This document shows, piece after piece, positions 1-8,488 of a DNA stretch of 64,000 bases. Position 1 is the first letter of the stretch; each line of letters starts with the position of its first letter. The stretch spans positions 2,807,001 through 2,871,000 of the forward strand of contig JAUCEP010000002.1 in assembly GCA_030348875.1 (NCBI GenBank), written 5' to 3'. The notes under the pieces were generated by a model. The model was not told the DNA's origin. It worked only from the letters and a program-made list of their open reading frames with translations, and ran no database searches. The stretch comes from Ureibacillus composti (GTDB taxonomy: Bacteria; Bacillota; Bacilli; Bacillales_A; Planococcaceae). The translations under genes were made by a program, and so were the position numbers.

Positions 1-155
1 ATCTAGTATGGTGGGGGTTATATTTCATCTAAAAATGCCCTATACTAGCGCAATAAAAAATCCATTATCCATTACATACTTTTTACCATCAGCTTGTCTT
101 ACCAAATACTACTTGGAAAACAAATAGAAAATAGTATTTTCAAAATAACCACGAT

Positions 156-191
156 AAAACGAGCAGACGAATACTAATATCTGCTCGTTTT
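156..191 (-). terminator. Intrinsic terminator of the Bcr/CflA-type gene
   Basis: A perfect 12-bp stem (156-167 with 180-191) encloses a 12-nt loop. It lies just beyond the stop codon of the minus-strand transporter gene. A-rich plus-strand sequence around 155-159 gives U residues on the minus-strand transcript, as in an intrinsic terminator. Confidence 0.8.
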
Positions 192-193
192 TA

Positions 194-1378
194 TTATATA
201 GAAATCCAACTACGAGATTTTGAAATCAATAAAATAATGAGTGAAATAAGTGCGAAGCTTAAAATCGTGATGGCAATTCCATTTACATAGCTCGCCCATT
301 CTAACGATCCAATTAGCATAGCTAAACTACCAACAATGGTAAAGCCGAAATTCATCATTGCCGCAGCCGCACCAATATTTGTCGATTGCGACTGTAAAAT
401 TATCCCTGATATCATCGGGCGGAAGAACATAGATGCCATTGGAAATGGAACGAAGCTTATTAGGAATAGGATTGGACTAATTTTACCAATTGTTAATAAT
501 AAGATGCCTACGATCATAATGACGGTAAAAATGATACTGTAGGTTTTCTTAAAGGATTGCGAACCAATTTTCATATACAATAATGGACCCACTACTGCCA
601 GTGCAGAAGTAATTGCAAAGTAAATACTAAATGCTGATTCTGATATACCAAAGCCGTTCACGTAGACATAAGATGCAACTGCGATATAAGCCATAAATGG
701 TGCCGTTAATATGCTGCCGATCAATAAATAGCTCGTAAACGTTTTGTTTTTCAACACTTTAGTAATACTCCAAATGGATTGAAAAATACCACCATTCGTA
801 CGTTTTTCTTGAGGAAGTGTTTCTTTTAATAAAAGTGCAGCCGCAAAAGAAAAAAAGTTCAAAATAGCGAGTGCGATAAATGTTTTTCTCCAATCAAAAT
901 ACGTTAATATCAAAGCACCTAAAAGTGGCGCAAGCATCGGTGCTAACATCCCTAGTGATTGTGTGATCGATAACACTTGCGACATCTCCTTGCCGTCAAA
1001 GCTATCCTTTATGAGTGCAGATGCAATCGAAACCATCCCTCCGGCTCCAAGTGCTTGAATGGCTCGAGCAATAATTAAAAACGTAATTGTTGGCGCAAAC
1101 GAACATGCCACACTAAATAAAAATGTTAATAAAATTGCAGTTATCAACATAGGTTTACGCCCGAATTTATCGCTTAATGTACCAAATAGTAAAATACCAA
1201 TGGCCATACAAACGAAGAAAATTGTCATCGTCAACGAGGTCTTTGTCGTTGTCGTGTTAAAAACCGTCACCATTTCTGGCAATGCCGGCATGTATAAATC
1301 GGTAGCAAGTGGCGGAATCATCGATAAACTCGTAATAAACGCCACAAAACCCCATTTTTTCAAATATGGTTGCGTCAT
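194..1378 (-). CDS. MFS multidrug efflux transporter, Bcr/CflA type
   Basis: A 394-residue integral membrane protein with about 12 hydrophobic segments, the length usual for the drug:H+ antiporter-1 group. The first helix carries PPLATDLYMPALPEM, typical of the Bcr/CflA subfamily (bicyclomycin, chloramphenicol and related drugs). The loop between helices 2 and 3 has the MFS motif GTLSDKFGRKP (about residues 66-76), and an ARAIQALGAGG motif follows in helix 4. Translation starts at the ATG after an AAGGAG site. The gene is monocistronic with its own terminator. The substrate cannot be read from sequence. Confidence 0.88.
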   Translation of the reverse strand: MTQPYLKKWGFVAFITSLSMIPPLATDLYMPALPEMVTVFNTTTTKTSLTMTIFFVCMAIGILLFGTLSDKFGRKPMLITAILLTFLFSVACSFAPTITFLIIARAIQALGAGGMVSIASALIKDSFDGKEMSQVLSITQSLGMLAPMLAPLLGALILTYFDWRKTFIALAILNFFSFAAALLLKETLPQEKRTNGGIFQSIWSITKVLKNKTFTSYLLIGSILTAPFMAYIAVASYVYVNGFGISESAFSIYFAITSALAVVGPLLYMKIGSQSFKKTYSIIFTVIMIVGILLLTIGKISPILFLISFVPFPMASMFFRPMISGIILQSQSTNIGAAAAMMNFGFTIVGSLAMLIGSLEWASYVNGIAITILSFALISLIILLISKSRSWISI

Positions 1379-1990
1379 AGTTTTCTCCTTATTAATTTTT
1401 TCACTATAATAATAGATTACAGAATTTCGCCCAATAATCGAATAATGTTTACCTTTTATTAGCTTTTAGTTAAAACGAGAACCCCCATCTTACAAAGCTT
1501 ATTTTAGAATACTTTCCTCTTCCATTTAATTCTTATGTAATTCAAAAGATTTAATATCATCGTGGAAACAAAAATAAAGGAGATAGCAAAAGTTCTTAGG
1601 CATCTCCTTAAAAATTTATGTACTAATATAGAATACTTTTTTAGACACCTCATTCTAGAATTTTTATTGTTTGAATAGTCAATTAATTATACAAAAATTC
1701 ATTTCAATTATGCTAGCTATTTTTTTAAATAGTCTATCAACTATATAAAATTTCATTTCGAATATGCTAGCTTGCTTGTACAAAAAAGTAATATAGGAAT
1801 TTTTATTAGGATCTATGCTTCCTTCATTAGGCTTATAAAGGAATGTATATAAGCATGGCCGTTGTTGTTTTCTTAGTATTATTTACTATTTTTTCGCACT
1901 CGGAAAAAAAGCCACGATTATGCAAAAACCTGTTCAAATCGAACAGTAAGCTATCAAACATTATTTAAATATTGTTAAATGAGTCCTCAA
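1379..1990. other. Gene-free stretch upstream of the Bcr/CflA-type gene
   Basis: No credible coding sequence was found on either strand. The stretch is very AT-rich. It contains a weak 8-bp stem-loop (AAGGAGAT at 1577-1584 with ATCTCCTT at 1602-1609) and a duplicated 45-bp segment listed separately. The minus-strand promoter of the exporter must lie near 1380-1450 but no clear -35/-10 pair stands out. Confidence 0.5.
1674..1772 (+). repeat. Imperfect tandem duplication of a 45-bp AT-rich segment
   Basis: Copy A (1674-1718) and copy B (1728-1772) both begin AATAGTC and end ATGCTAGCT, with a shared TTCATTTC in the middle. They are separated by 9 bp. Neither copy encodes anything recognisable. 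Confidence 0.7.
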
Positions 1991-2361
1991 AGAGGCTGGG
2001 ACAGATATGGATTTCTTAGGAAAAGTCACTAATATCCATAATAAGATTTCGGATACTTTATGATCACTTTATGGTAGATATCATTCCGACTGGTCAATAA
2101 GTGTTAGCCACACTCCAGAAACCGCGGCCTACCACTGTAAGCCGCGCAAAATTTCCGGAACGTTTAGAAGGACACATTATATGTGAGCGGTCCTTACACA
2201 AAGCACGTAGACAAGTCGAAAAGACATGTTTTAACATGGCTTTGCGGCTTGTGTGCTTAGTCCGCTCTCAGCTAAAACTTTATAAGAATTCCGATTATGT
2301 TTTCTACTTATTAAAATGGAACATCAAAAAAGCACCATTTTTACTCTTTGTCCCAACCTCT
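1991..2361 (+). repeat. Structured repeat, copy 1, inside an outer inverted repeat
   Basis: The outer arms are AGAGGCTGGGACA (1991-2003) and TGTCCCAACCTCT (2349-2361), a 13-bp inverted repeat with one G-T mismatch, followed by a T-rich run. The core (2101-2270) matches copies at 21450-21618 and 57464-57640. It opens GTGTTAGCCA, continues with a hairpin closed by CGCGGC/GCCGCG, then has GAGCGG and GTCCGCTC arms around an inner hairpin. An open frame through the core (2101-2382) is judged non-coding. Confidence 0.85.
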
Positions 2362-2395
2362 TCTTTTTGCTTTATGTCATAGTACAAAGATGATC

Positions 2396-3124
2396 TCAAT
2401 CTATTAATTGACATGCAGCAGCGTCTGCAATAACCGAAACTTTCTTATGTCTATGTAAAATGGATGCTGGAAACTCTTCACTTATTTCTCCATTTAACAA
2501 TCGATTTAATGCAGCTGCTTTTTGTTCACCTGAAGCAAGTAGTAGTATTTCATCGCTTTCCATAATTGTTTCAATCCCCATTGTAATGGCATGAGTTGGA
2601 ACATCATCTATTGATGGGAAAAATTTTGCGTTCGCTTTTCGTGTTGACTCTTCCAATGCTATGACATGAGTTCGACTTGTAAATGCAGTACCATGCTCGT
2701 TAAAACCAATATGTCCATTTAAGCCGATACCTAATATTTGAATATCGATTTTCCCCGCTTGTTTCATTTTATTTTCATAATCTAGACACTCGGCCTCCAA
2801 ATCTTGCGCTTTACCATTAGGAAGATGAATCTGTTCTTTTGGAATATCGATCCAATCAAATAAATGCTTTTTCATATAATAATAGTAGCTATTTGGATTC
2901 GTTTGATCGAGATTAATATACTCATCTAAATTAAAAGTTTTCACATTTTTAAATGATAGATTTCCATTTTTATATGCCTCAATCAATTGGCGATATAAGC
3001 CTTCTGGTGTAGATCCTGTAGCTAATCCAAGGACAGGTTGGTTAATTTTTTCCACTTTTTTCATTAAGTACTTACATGCTGTTTTACTCATCTCTTCATA
3101 ATCTATTACTCGTATAATCTCCAT
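2396..3124 (-). CDS. nagB: Glucosamine-6-phosphate deaminase
   Basis: A 242-residue cytosolic enzyme that converts glucosamine 6-phosphate to fructose 6-phosphate and ammonia, feeding amino-sugar carbon into glycolysis. The length matches the short Bacillus form, which lacks the allosteric extension of the E. coli enzyme. The phosphate loop is GLATGSTP (residues 33-40). The active-site Asp67 is in NLDEY, and His138 and Glu143 lie in the LNGHIGFNEHG segment; these positions agree with the Bacillus family. The ATG start follows AAGGAAG at good spacing. nagA and a NagR gene are not adjacent, and no clear NagR operator was seen in the 227 bp upstream. Confidence 0.95.
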   Translation of the reverse strand: MEIIRVIDYEEMSKTACKYLMKKVEKINQPVLGLATGSTPEGLYRQLIEAYKNGNLSFKNVKTFNLDEYINLDQTNPNSYYYYMKKHLFDWIDIPKEQIHLPNGKAQDLEAECLDYENKMKQAGKIDIQILGIGLNGHIGFNEHGTAFTSRTHVIALEESTRKANAKFFPSIDDVPTHAITMGIETIMESDEILLLASGEQKAAALNRLLNGEISEEFPASILHRHKKVSVIADAAACQLID

Positions 3125-3351
3125 CTGCTTACTTCCTTTTTAGTAATTTTCTTATTTCTAACCCTTTTCATAATGGACTAGAAGTCATAAAAATATTAAA
3201 TATCAACCCATTATACAATAATTTTTATTTTTCTAAATACTTTCTTCAATTGTTACAATATTTAGGTAAACATGTTTCTTCCTATCAGACCTAGGAACAT
3301 ACCATGAAAAATATTTTATTGGAGATTGTGCAAATTAAGCTTCATTCACGA

Positions 3352-3837
3352 CTATCCGGCGTCCCTTTCCATCTCACAAATATAACAAGGAAATTGATGG
3401 GTTTCTTTTAGAAGTTCTCGAAAGGTTTTCGTTTGCTTTGTTTCTGGGAAATATAGAGATTTGTCCATCATTTGGTTATGACAGTTGGTTAGTTTCCTTA
3501 CCCTTTGTCGGTAAAGCCTTTCATGGTAGGTTGCAACTTCAATCGCATTGTGACCGAAATAGAATATGTAGTTGTTTTGTTGCTTCACAGCGTAGAGTTG
3601 AATTTGTCTTAACTTTAAGAAATCCTGTGTTCGCATTTGGTCAAACTCTATTTGTTCGCTTAGGGAAAGTTCAATGGTATCTAGTCGTTCATCGGAGTCA
3701 TTCATGTTTAATTTCCCTTTTTGGACTACGAAATAGATCAAATAGGCGAGATACGGTACATCAAATTCAATTGCATCAATGAATAAGTCTTGTATGGTTT
3801 TCGTTTGCTTTTTGGATTTGATTAATTGCGTTGCCAA
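3352..3837 (-). CDS. Hypothetical protein of the phage replication module
   Basis: A 161-residue soluble protein that I do not recognise. It starts at TTG after GGAGGGAAAAG and overlaps the 3' end of the DnaB-type helicase gene by 62 nt, so the two are probably translated together. The C-terminal part has two Cys residues (FPCYICEM) near the end and a basic, Tyr-rich middle. Position and overlap indicate a replication-module gene, but no function can be assigned. Confidence 0.7.
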   Translation of the reverse strand: MATQLIKSKKQTKTIQDLFIDAIEFDVPYLAYLIYFVVQKGKLNMNDSDERLDTIELSLSEQIEFDQMRTQDFLKLRQIQLYAVKQQNNYIFYFGHNAIEVATYHERLYRQRVRKLTNCHNQMMDKSLYFPETKQTKTFRELLKETHQFPCYICEMERDAG

Positions 3838-5125
3838 GGCTTTTCCCTCCGATTCTTCCAGTCAACTTGTTATATCTTGTATGAGCGACTCCTGTTGGAC
3901 CGTTTCTATTTTTCGCGACGATGAATTCCAGTTCATCTTCATATGTTTTTTCATTTATCAGACCATTCATTCCCTCTTTATTTCCTTGCCGGTAATATCC
4001 ATCACGATAAAGAAGGATAATAACATCTGCATCCTGCTCAATATTTCCTGAATCTCTTAAGTCACTCATCACCGGACGCTTATCTTGCCTTGTTTCGACA
4101 CCTCGATTTAATTGCGCTAAACAAACTACAGGACAATTCAATTCCTTTGCCATTTGTTTCAATTCCCAACTGATTTGACCGATAATGGTTGTTGGATTTC
4201 CTTGCAATTCTGAACGGATAATTTGTAGATAGTCAATAAAAATAATCGGTTTTAATGTTGGATGGGTTTTGATTACTCTTCTAGCTTTGGCCCTTATTTG
4301 ACTTACCGTTAATCCCCCATGATCATCAATTTTCAGCTGGGCTTTCCGAACAAGTTCTAACACTTGCATCCACTGATCTTTTTGCCGTTCTGAAAGGTAT
4401 TTATAGGGATCTCGCATTTTTAAACGATTAATATTCCCTGTATTCGCAATTAAGCGATATGCAAGCATTTTCCGACTCATTTCAAGAGAAAAAATAATGG
4501 GTAAATAACCCGCCCAACCAGCTTGTAGCGCGAAGTGATTCATGACATCCGTTTTCCCCATGGATGGTCGTCCAGCAATAATTGTGACCTCTCCTTCTCG
4601 AAAACCGTCAATCAGTTTATCGAGTTCGTCAATCTTTGTCGGAATTAGACCTGTCTCCTCTATGTGTTGAAACGGTAACTCCGAATATGTTACTAACTCA
4701 TTGGTAATATCCATGTGATCAACATTTGTATTAATTTCAATTTGATCAAGGGAAGTTTGCACTCGTTGAAATGACCAACTTTCTTGCTGAGCATGTGATA
4801 ATAGTCGTTGTAATTGATTTAACTGCCATCTTTCCATAAACAGTTGAAGGTAGTTGTCAAACTTTTCTAGATTGGCCATCCCATTAATACTTGCTAAATA
4901 ATTCGCACCCCCGACTTCTTCTGGGTTTCGTTTCATTAAAATCGTAATATAGTCAACATGTTGTTGATTTCCCACTAACTCCTGCATCGTTCGAAAAATC
5001 CTACGATGAATCGTCATTTGAAACATATCCTGTGTAATTTCAGTCTCAAAGATTAAATAATTTTCTTGTAGCATCGTCCCAAGAATCGTTTTTTCTAAAA
5101 GTTCAATGCTAATATCATTCCTCAA
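3776..5125 (-). CDS. Phage-type replicative DNA helicase, DnaB family
   Basis: A 449-residue hexameric helicase of the DnaB superfamily. The N-terminal domain (about 1-110) is followed by a RecA-like ATPase core with Walker A GRPSMGKT (185-192), FSLEMS, Walker B IIFIDYLQII, an RGVETRQDKRP segment, LRDSGNIEQDADVI and KNRNGPTG. All hallmark motifs are intact. It starts at TTG after AAAGGAG. The neighbours are a replication organiser and an ORF6N protein rather than ribosomal or adenylosuccinate genes, so this is a phage or integrative-element copy and not the housekeeping dnaC. Confidence 0.92.
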   Translation of the reverse strand: MRNDISIELLEKTILGTMLQENYLIFETEITQDMFQMTIHRRIFRTMQELVGNQQHVDYITILMKRNPEEVGGANYLASINGMANLEKFDNYLQLFMERWQLNQLQRLLSHAQQESWSFQRVQTSLDQIEINTNVDHMDITNELVTYSELPFQHIEETGLIPTKIDELDKLIDGFREGEVTIIAGRPSMGKTDVMNHFALQAGWAGYLPIIFSLEMSRKMLAYRLIANTGNINRLKMRDPYKYLSERQKDQWMQVLELVRKAQLKIDDHGGLTVSQIRAKARRVIKTHPTLKPIIFIDYLQIIRSELQGNPTTIIGQISWELKQMAKELNCPVVCLAQLNRGVETRQDKRPVMSDLRDSGNIEQDADVIILLYRDGYYRQGNKEGMNGLINEKTYEDELEFIVAKNRNGPTGVAHTRYNKLTGRIGGKSLGNAINQIQKANENHTRLIH

Positions 5126-5160
5126 ACCGTCTTTCTCCTTTCATTGGAATTTGATTTATT

Positions 5161-6048
5161 TCAAAGGACCTTAGAAATTTCTAAAGGGAACCAATCCTCA
5201 TCTTCCCCTTCCGAGTAGTCAAGTTCAATTGGGTATATACTTCGTGACTGCTGGTTCTGTTGTTGCATCGATTCGTTTAAATAGTTCTCAAAATTAGTTG
5301 GACTAAATAATGTATTTGGTCGCAAGTACATGTTCATCTTCGGGTCAAATAACCATTGCTTTACTTTTTGATCAATCACGTGTTTAAAATCATCCATTGT
5401 GTAGCCCATGTTGAGGCAACCAATAATTAGTTTTTTGGTGGATTTTGATTCGGCACTAAATGTTTTCCCTGTCTTTGCATTTAAATACTCAATAATTTCA
5501 TGGAGGGTGTCGAGATGTTTCTCGACAATCGGGTTTTCTTTTTCTTTTTCTTTTTTTATATCTTTTCTTAATTCTTTTGTTATTGTGGCTGACGGATTGT
5601 CAAAACCTTGATTGTCAGATTTACAAAATGGATTTTGAAGTTCTTGCAATAATTGTTTGTCATCATGGCAAGAACCCTTCTGACCATGTTTCAATTCCAT
5701 GTAGTCAAGTTGACAATCAAAATCATGATAAAACCTTTCGTAGTCAATTCGATACCATTTCGTTTTATCGAGTTTAAATTTGTTATAGTCTTTTGAAGAG
5801 ATAATATATCCTTCTTGTTCCAGTTTAGTAATAATTCGAAAAATCGTTCGCTCCGACCAGAATGGAAATTGTTTTTGCCACTGTTGAAACGTATGAAAAA
5901 ACCAATTGTGACCGTCACATTGGATTGATGATTTTTGTAATAGATAGTGTAACTGCTGCAATACAAGTGCTTCGTTCAATCCTAATTTTTCTGCAATTTG
6001 ATCTTGATATAATTTTGGAGATTGATTTGGTAATAATAATAAATTCAT
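5161..6048 (-). CDS. Phage replication organiser with conserved phage C-terminal domain
   Basis: A 295-residue protein. The N-terminal half looks like a winged-helix DNA-binding domain (about 15-110; segments such as ALVLQQLHYLL and WSERTIFRIITKLEQEGYI). A Lys/Glu-rich linker follows near residues 155-175. The C-terminal part matches the phage domain TIGR02220/PF09524, with EIIEYLNAKTGKTF, KKLIIGCLNMGYTMDDF and MYLRPNTLFSPTNFENYLN. Such proteins bind the origin and help load the DnaB-type helicase, which is the next gene downstream. Its RBS (AAAGGAT) overlaps the stop codon of the upstream ORF6N gene, so translation is likely coupled. Confidence 0.88.
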   Translation of the reverse strand: MNLLLLPNQSPKLYQDQIAEKLGLNEALVLQQLHYLLQKSSIQCDGHNWFFHTFQQWQKQFPFWSERTIFRIITKLEQEGYIISSKDYNKFKLDKTKWYRIDYERFYHDFDCQLDYMELKHGQKGSCHDDKQLLQELQNPFCKSDNQGFDNPSATITKELRKDIKKEKEKENPIVEKHLDTLHEIIEYLNAKTGKTFSAESKSTKKLIIGCLNMGYTMDDFKHVIDQKVKQWLFDPKMNMYLRPNTLFSPTNFENYLNESMQQQNQQSRSIYPIELDYSEGEDEDWFPLEISKVL

Positions 6049-6053
6049 TTTGA

Positions 6054-6443
6054 CTAGATCCTTTCGTTTATGTTTTGTTTTAACTGTTCTATTTTTCCAT
6101 TCAGTTCGTTGATGTAAGTTTTAATTAATTCTTCTGTTCCATAAAAATAATCAATACACGAACAAAAACCTTTCCATGCTTGATCACCTTTTAGGTTCTG
6201 TGCTTGCAAATAGGCGCCATACTTTGTCCAAAGATAAAGTACCGATGTATGTTTCAAATCAATTTTGTCGGAAAACAGGCATTTAAGTTCGTCTAATTTC
6301 TCACCAGAACAGACAAAGTAATGGTGCCCAAGTTCATACTGATGTTTCCTTTTTACAAAATTTTGATTGATTCTTACGGATGTGGTACCAAACATGGCTG
6401 CTAATTTCTTTGTTGTCACTACTTGCACACCGTTATATTCCAT
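6054..6443 (-). CDS. ORF6N-domain phage protein
   Basis: A 129-residue protein whose first about 90 residues match the ORF6N domain (PF10543), found in phage antirepressor-like DNA-binding proteins. Visible elements are GVQVVTTKKLAAMFGTT, RINQNFVKRKHQY and HHYFVCSGEKL. A short coiled-coil-like tail follows. The ATG is preceded by AGGAGGG at ideal spacing. It is the first gene of the four-gene minus-strand module, so it may act as a regulator of the replication genes; the domain assignment is firm but the role is inferred. Confidence 0.82.
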   Translation of the reverse strand: MEYNGVQVVTTKKLAAMFGTTSVRINQNFVKRKHQYELGHHYFVCSGEKLDELKCLFSDKIDLKHTSVLYLWTKYGAYLQAQNLKGDQAWKGFCSCIDYFYGTEELIKTYINELNGKIEQLKQNINERI

Positions 6444-6560
6444 TTCATCCCTCCTTTTATCCAGAGGACATTCTTTTCTATCCTCTTCACTTACTTATAT
6501 AGGTTTTAAAACACAAAAAAGAGACATCGATTTTAAAAAAATTTTTAAAAAAAGAAAAAA

Positions 6561-6585
6561 GCTCTACTTCGCAACGAAGTAAAGC
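6561..6585 (-). terminator. Minus-strand terminator upstream of the phage module
   Basis: GCTCTACTTCG (6561-6571) pairs with CGAAGTAAAGC (6575-6585) around a CAA loop. The minus-strand transcript then enters a U-rich run (plus-strand A-rich 6541-6560). It would stop minus-strand read-through before the ORF6N gene and so insulate the phage module. Confidence 0.6.
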
Positions 6586-6652
6586 CTGTATTATGTAGAT
6601 TTAAAATTGAAGATCACTTAAGAGTTGAAGAAATTTACCATTTAATTTTTGT

Positions 6653-6681
6653 GTATGAAAAATCTAATAAAGTGCATTCTA
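6653..6681 (+). promoter_or_regulatory. Candidate sigma-G promoter of the alpha/beta SASP gene
   Basis: GTATG (6653-6657) fits the forespore -35 consensus GHATR and CATTCTA (6675-6681) fits the -10 consensus CATNMTA. The spacer is 17 bp. Both boxes match fully, and forespore control is expected for an SASP gene. The implied leader is very short. Confidence 0.6.
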
Positions 6682-6704
6682 TATTTCACAAGGAGGTGAG
6701 AGAC

Positions 6705-6917
6705 ATGGCATCTAACAACAACGGTAACAGAAACAAACTTTTAGTACCTGGTGCAAACCAAGCATTAGATCAATTGAAATACGAAATCGCACAAGAGTTT
6801 GGTGTTCAACTCGGACCTGAAGCGTCTTCTCGTGCAAACGGATCAGTCGGAGGCGAAATCACTAAACGTCTTGTGCAAATGGCTGAATCGCAATTACGTG
6901 GTACTTCTGGCCAATAA
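6705..6917 (+). CDS. Alpha/beta-type small acid-soluble spore protein
   Basis: A 70-residue DNA-binding spore protein that coats forespore DNA in an A-like form and protects it from UV and heat. The germination-protease site is visible as KYEIAQEFG, and the second conserved helix as [12 protein letters not shown]. The ATG at 6705 is chosen because AAGGAGGTGA lies just upstream; a longer GTG-initiated frame from 6651 would overlap the sigma-G promoter and adds no family sequence. It is followed by a strong terminator. It sits directly beside the phage replication module but reads in the opposite direction. Confidence 0.95.
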   Translation: MASNNNGNRNKLLVPGANQALDQLKYEIAQEFGVQLGPEASSRANGSVGGEITKRLVQMAESQLRGTSGQ

Positions 6918-6958
6918 CAGAAGCTAAAATCACAAACTTTTGCAATTTTCACGAAAAG

Positions 6959-7008
6959 GTAAACTGCCGTGGTGTTCTACTACATTTATAGGCAGTTTAC
7001 TTTTTTTT
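6959..7008 (+). terminator. Terminator of the SASP gene
   Basis: GTAAACTGCC (6959-6968) pairs perfectly with GGCAGTTTAC (6991-7000), followed by eight T residues (7001-7008). The loop is 22 nt. Confidence 0.85.
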
Positions 7009-7126
7009 AAACAAAAATTCAGACAATAACTTAAATAGTTTTTTATACATAAAAAATATATAATAAAGTGGAAAAATCCTACAACTTATTTTAATACTGT
7101 CATAAAAATATGTATATAAATATTTA

Positions 7127-7165
7127 AAGGCGCTGCTCGTGTTTTCTATGCTTGAGCAGCGCCTT
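7127..7165 (-). terminator. Terminator of the small gene at 7216-7407
   Basis: A perfect 12-bp stem, AAGGCGCTGCTC (7127-7138) with GAGCAGCGCCTT (7154-7165). On the minus strand it is followed by an AU-rich tract. It lies 50 bp beyond the stop of the short minus-strand gene. Confidence 0.7.
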
Positions 7166-7215
7166 AATCAAATGAGTCTAAATCATCGTACAATTCAATT
7201 TGCTTTTTCAATTTT

Positions 7216-7407
7216 TTATGTTGCCTCCCTTAAGTATGTTTTGTTATTTTCAAGAATTTTGATAATTTGTTGCAGGATCTTTTCTTCTGAAATTGGTGAG
7301 GCATTCACCTCTTTTGCAATTATTTTGTTTAATTCTAAAATTGTGCTTACGTCGAGCTTATGTTTCTCAGCTAATTGAAACGCTCGCTCTAAATGACCGG
7401 TTATCAT
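7216..7407 (-). CDS. Small hypothetical protein, 63 residues
   Basis: A short, mostly helical soluble protein that I do not recognise (begins MITGHLERAFQLAEKH, ends NNKTYLREAT). Two ATGs are possible. The one at 7413 is only 1 nt from the GGGAGG site, while the ATG at 7407 sits 7 nt from it and is preferred. It has its own terminator. The alternating charged and hydrophobic residues suggest two or three amphipathic helices. No function can be proposed. Confidence 0.65.
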   Translation of the reverse strand: MITGHLERAFQLAEKHKLDVSTILELNKIIAKEVNASPISEEKILQQIIKILENNKTYLREAT

Positions 7408-7648
7408 CGGCATTCCTCCCTAAAAGTGTATTACTCTAATTTTATGCTATTTTGAATAATATTTCACCTATAAACGCTGAAATTTTTAAAATTTTTCAAC
7501 ACTAATTCAAAGTATCTTATTCCCATTAAGTACTTTTTTATTGGAATGTCTATTCCACTCCCCTTCTCTTCCTTGTTGATTTAGTATAGTTCGATTCCGA
7601 TTTCTTATACTTTTCTCAACTTAAAGGAAAGCAAAGCAGGTTCCTACC

Positions 7649-8488
7649 TTATAATTTATTCGCAAATGCATTTAATTTTGTTGCCAGTTCTTGAATTTCC
7701 CCCATAAACGTGGATGTTTGTGAAATGGAATCAGCTTGCTCTTGACCGATTACGGCTATTTTCCGAATCGATTCACTCATAATATTTGTGACTTCCATCA
7801 TTTGATTCATTGTTTCGTTGATACTTTGCGTGGATGTTACCGTTTCCTTTGAAAACTTTCGAATTTCATTGGCCACTACTTCAAACCCTCTACCCTTTTC
7901 TCCAGCACGTGCCGCTTCAATCGCTGCATTTAGTCCAAGTAGATTCGTTTGGTCCGCTACACGTTTCATCATCGATAATACTTCTGTCGTTTTCCCTACG
8001 TTTTCACCTGCTTGATGAGACTGATTCAATAATTCCTGTGAGAAATCTGCTAATGAATTTGAGCCTTTCATTACACTTAAAATTTGTTGATTTGCTTGAG
8101 ATAAAGACTCCGAAATTTGATCAGCAATCTCTCTTAATTCAGTTTGTCTTCTTAATTGAACAGCAATTCCACCGATGATTTGGCCTTTTTGATTATGTAA
8201 TGGTGTTGCAGTTCCCGTAAACTCAAAACCGTAGAAATCAGCTGGAACGTTCGCTTTTAAAGATTTATTCTCACGAAGTGCAATAGATAGTGGTTCTTCC
8301 GGATTTAATGGTTGATTTACTCGAATATGCAAATTTATGGACTCGCCTGGATAATAGGCAATAAATTTTTCCAGGTCACAAACAGCAATAGATAAATCGG
8401 CAGGAATGGAAGTTTTTAGTAGTGAGATCAAACGAATAATATCTTCTAAAGAATCAATTTTGTAAAACATTAAGAGATACGCCCTCAT
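7649..8488 (-). CDS. Soluble methyl-accepting chemotaxis-type signalling protein
   Basis: A 279-residue protein with no transmembrane segment. Residues 1 to about 110 form a PAS-like sensor region. The C-terminal half carries the chemoreceptor hairpin, including [20 protein letters not shown] and [15 protein letters not shown], the tip that contacts CheA and CheW. The receptor is short, like cytosolic YfmS-type receptors of Bacillus. The ligand is unknown. The start is uncertain: the ATG at 8488 lacks a good RBS, and the ATG at 8470 has GAGGG 11 nt upstream. No chemotaxis genes are adjacent. Confidence 0.85.
   Translation of the reverse strand: MRAYLLMFYKIDSLEDIIRLISLLKTSIPADLSIAVCDLEKFIAYYPGESINLHIRVNQPLNPEEPLSIALRENKSLKANVPADFYGFEFTGTATPLHNQKGQIIGGIAVQLRRQTELREIADQISESLSQANQQILSVMKGSNSLADFSQELLNQSHQAGENVGKTTEVLSMMKRVADQTNLLGLNAAIEAARAGEKGRGFEVVANEIRKFSKETVTSTQSINETMNQMMEVTNIMSESIRKIAVIGQEQADSISQTSTFMGEIQELATKLNAFANKL

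Noticed and set aside
2101-2382. Open frame of 93 codons on the plus strand
   Set aside because: It runs straight through the structured repeat, has no RBS and the same region in the other copies is not open in the same way.
3125-3351. Possible NagR/DasR operator upstream of nagB
   Set aside because: A CCTAGG-centred palindromic stretch near 3290 does not fit the TGGTCTAGACCA-type box.
3438-3782. Long plus-strand frame opposite the unknown phage gene
   Set aside because: No RBS, high Cys/His/Arg content typical of a shadow frame, and the minus-strand gene is coupled to the helicase.
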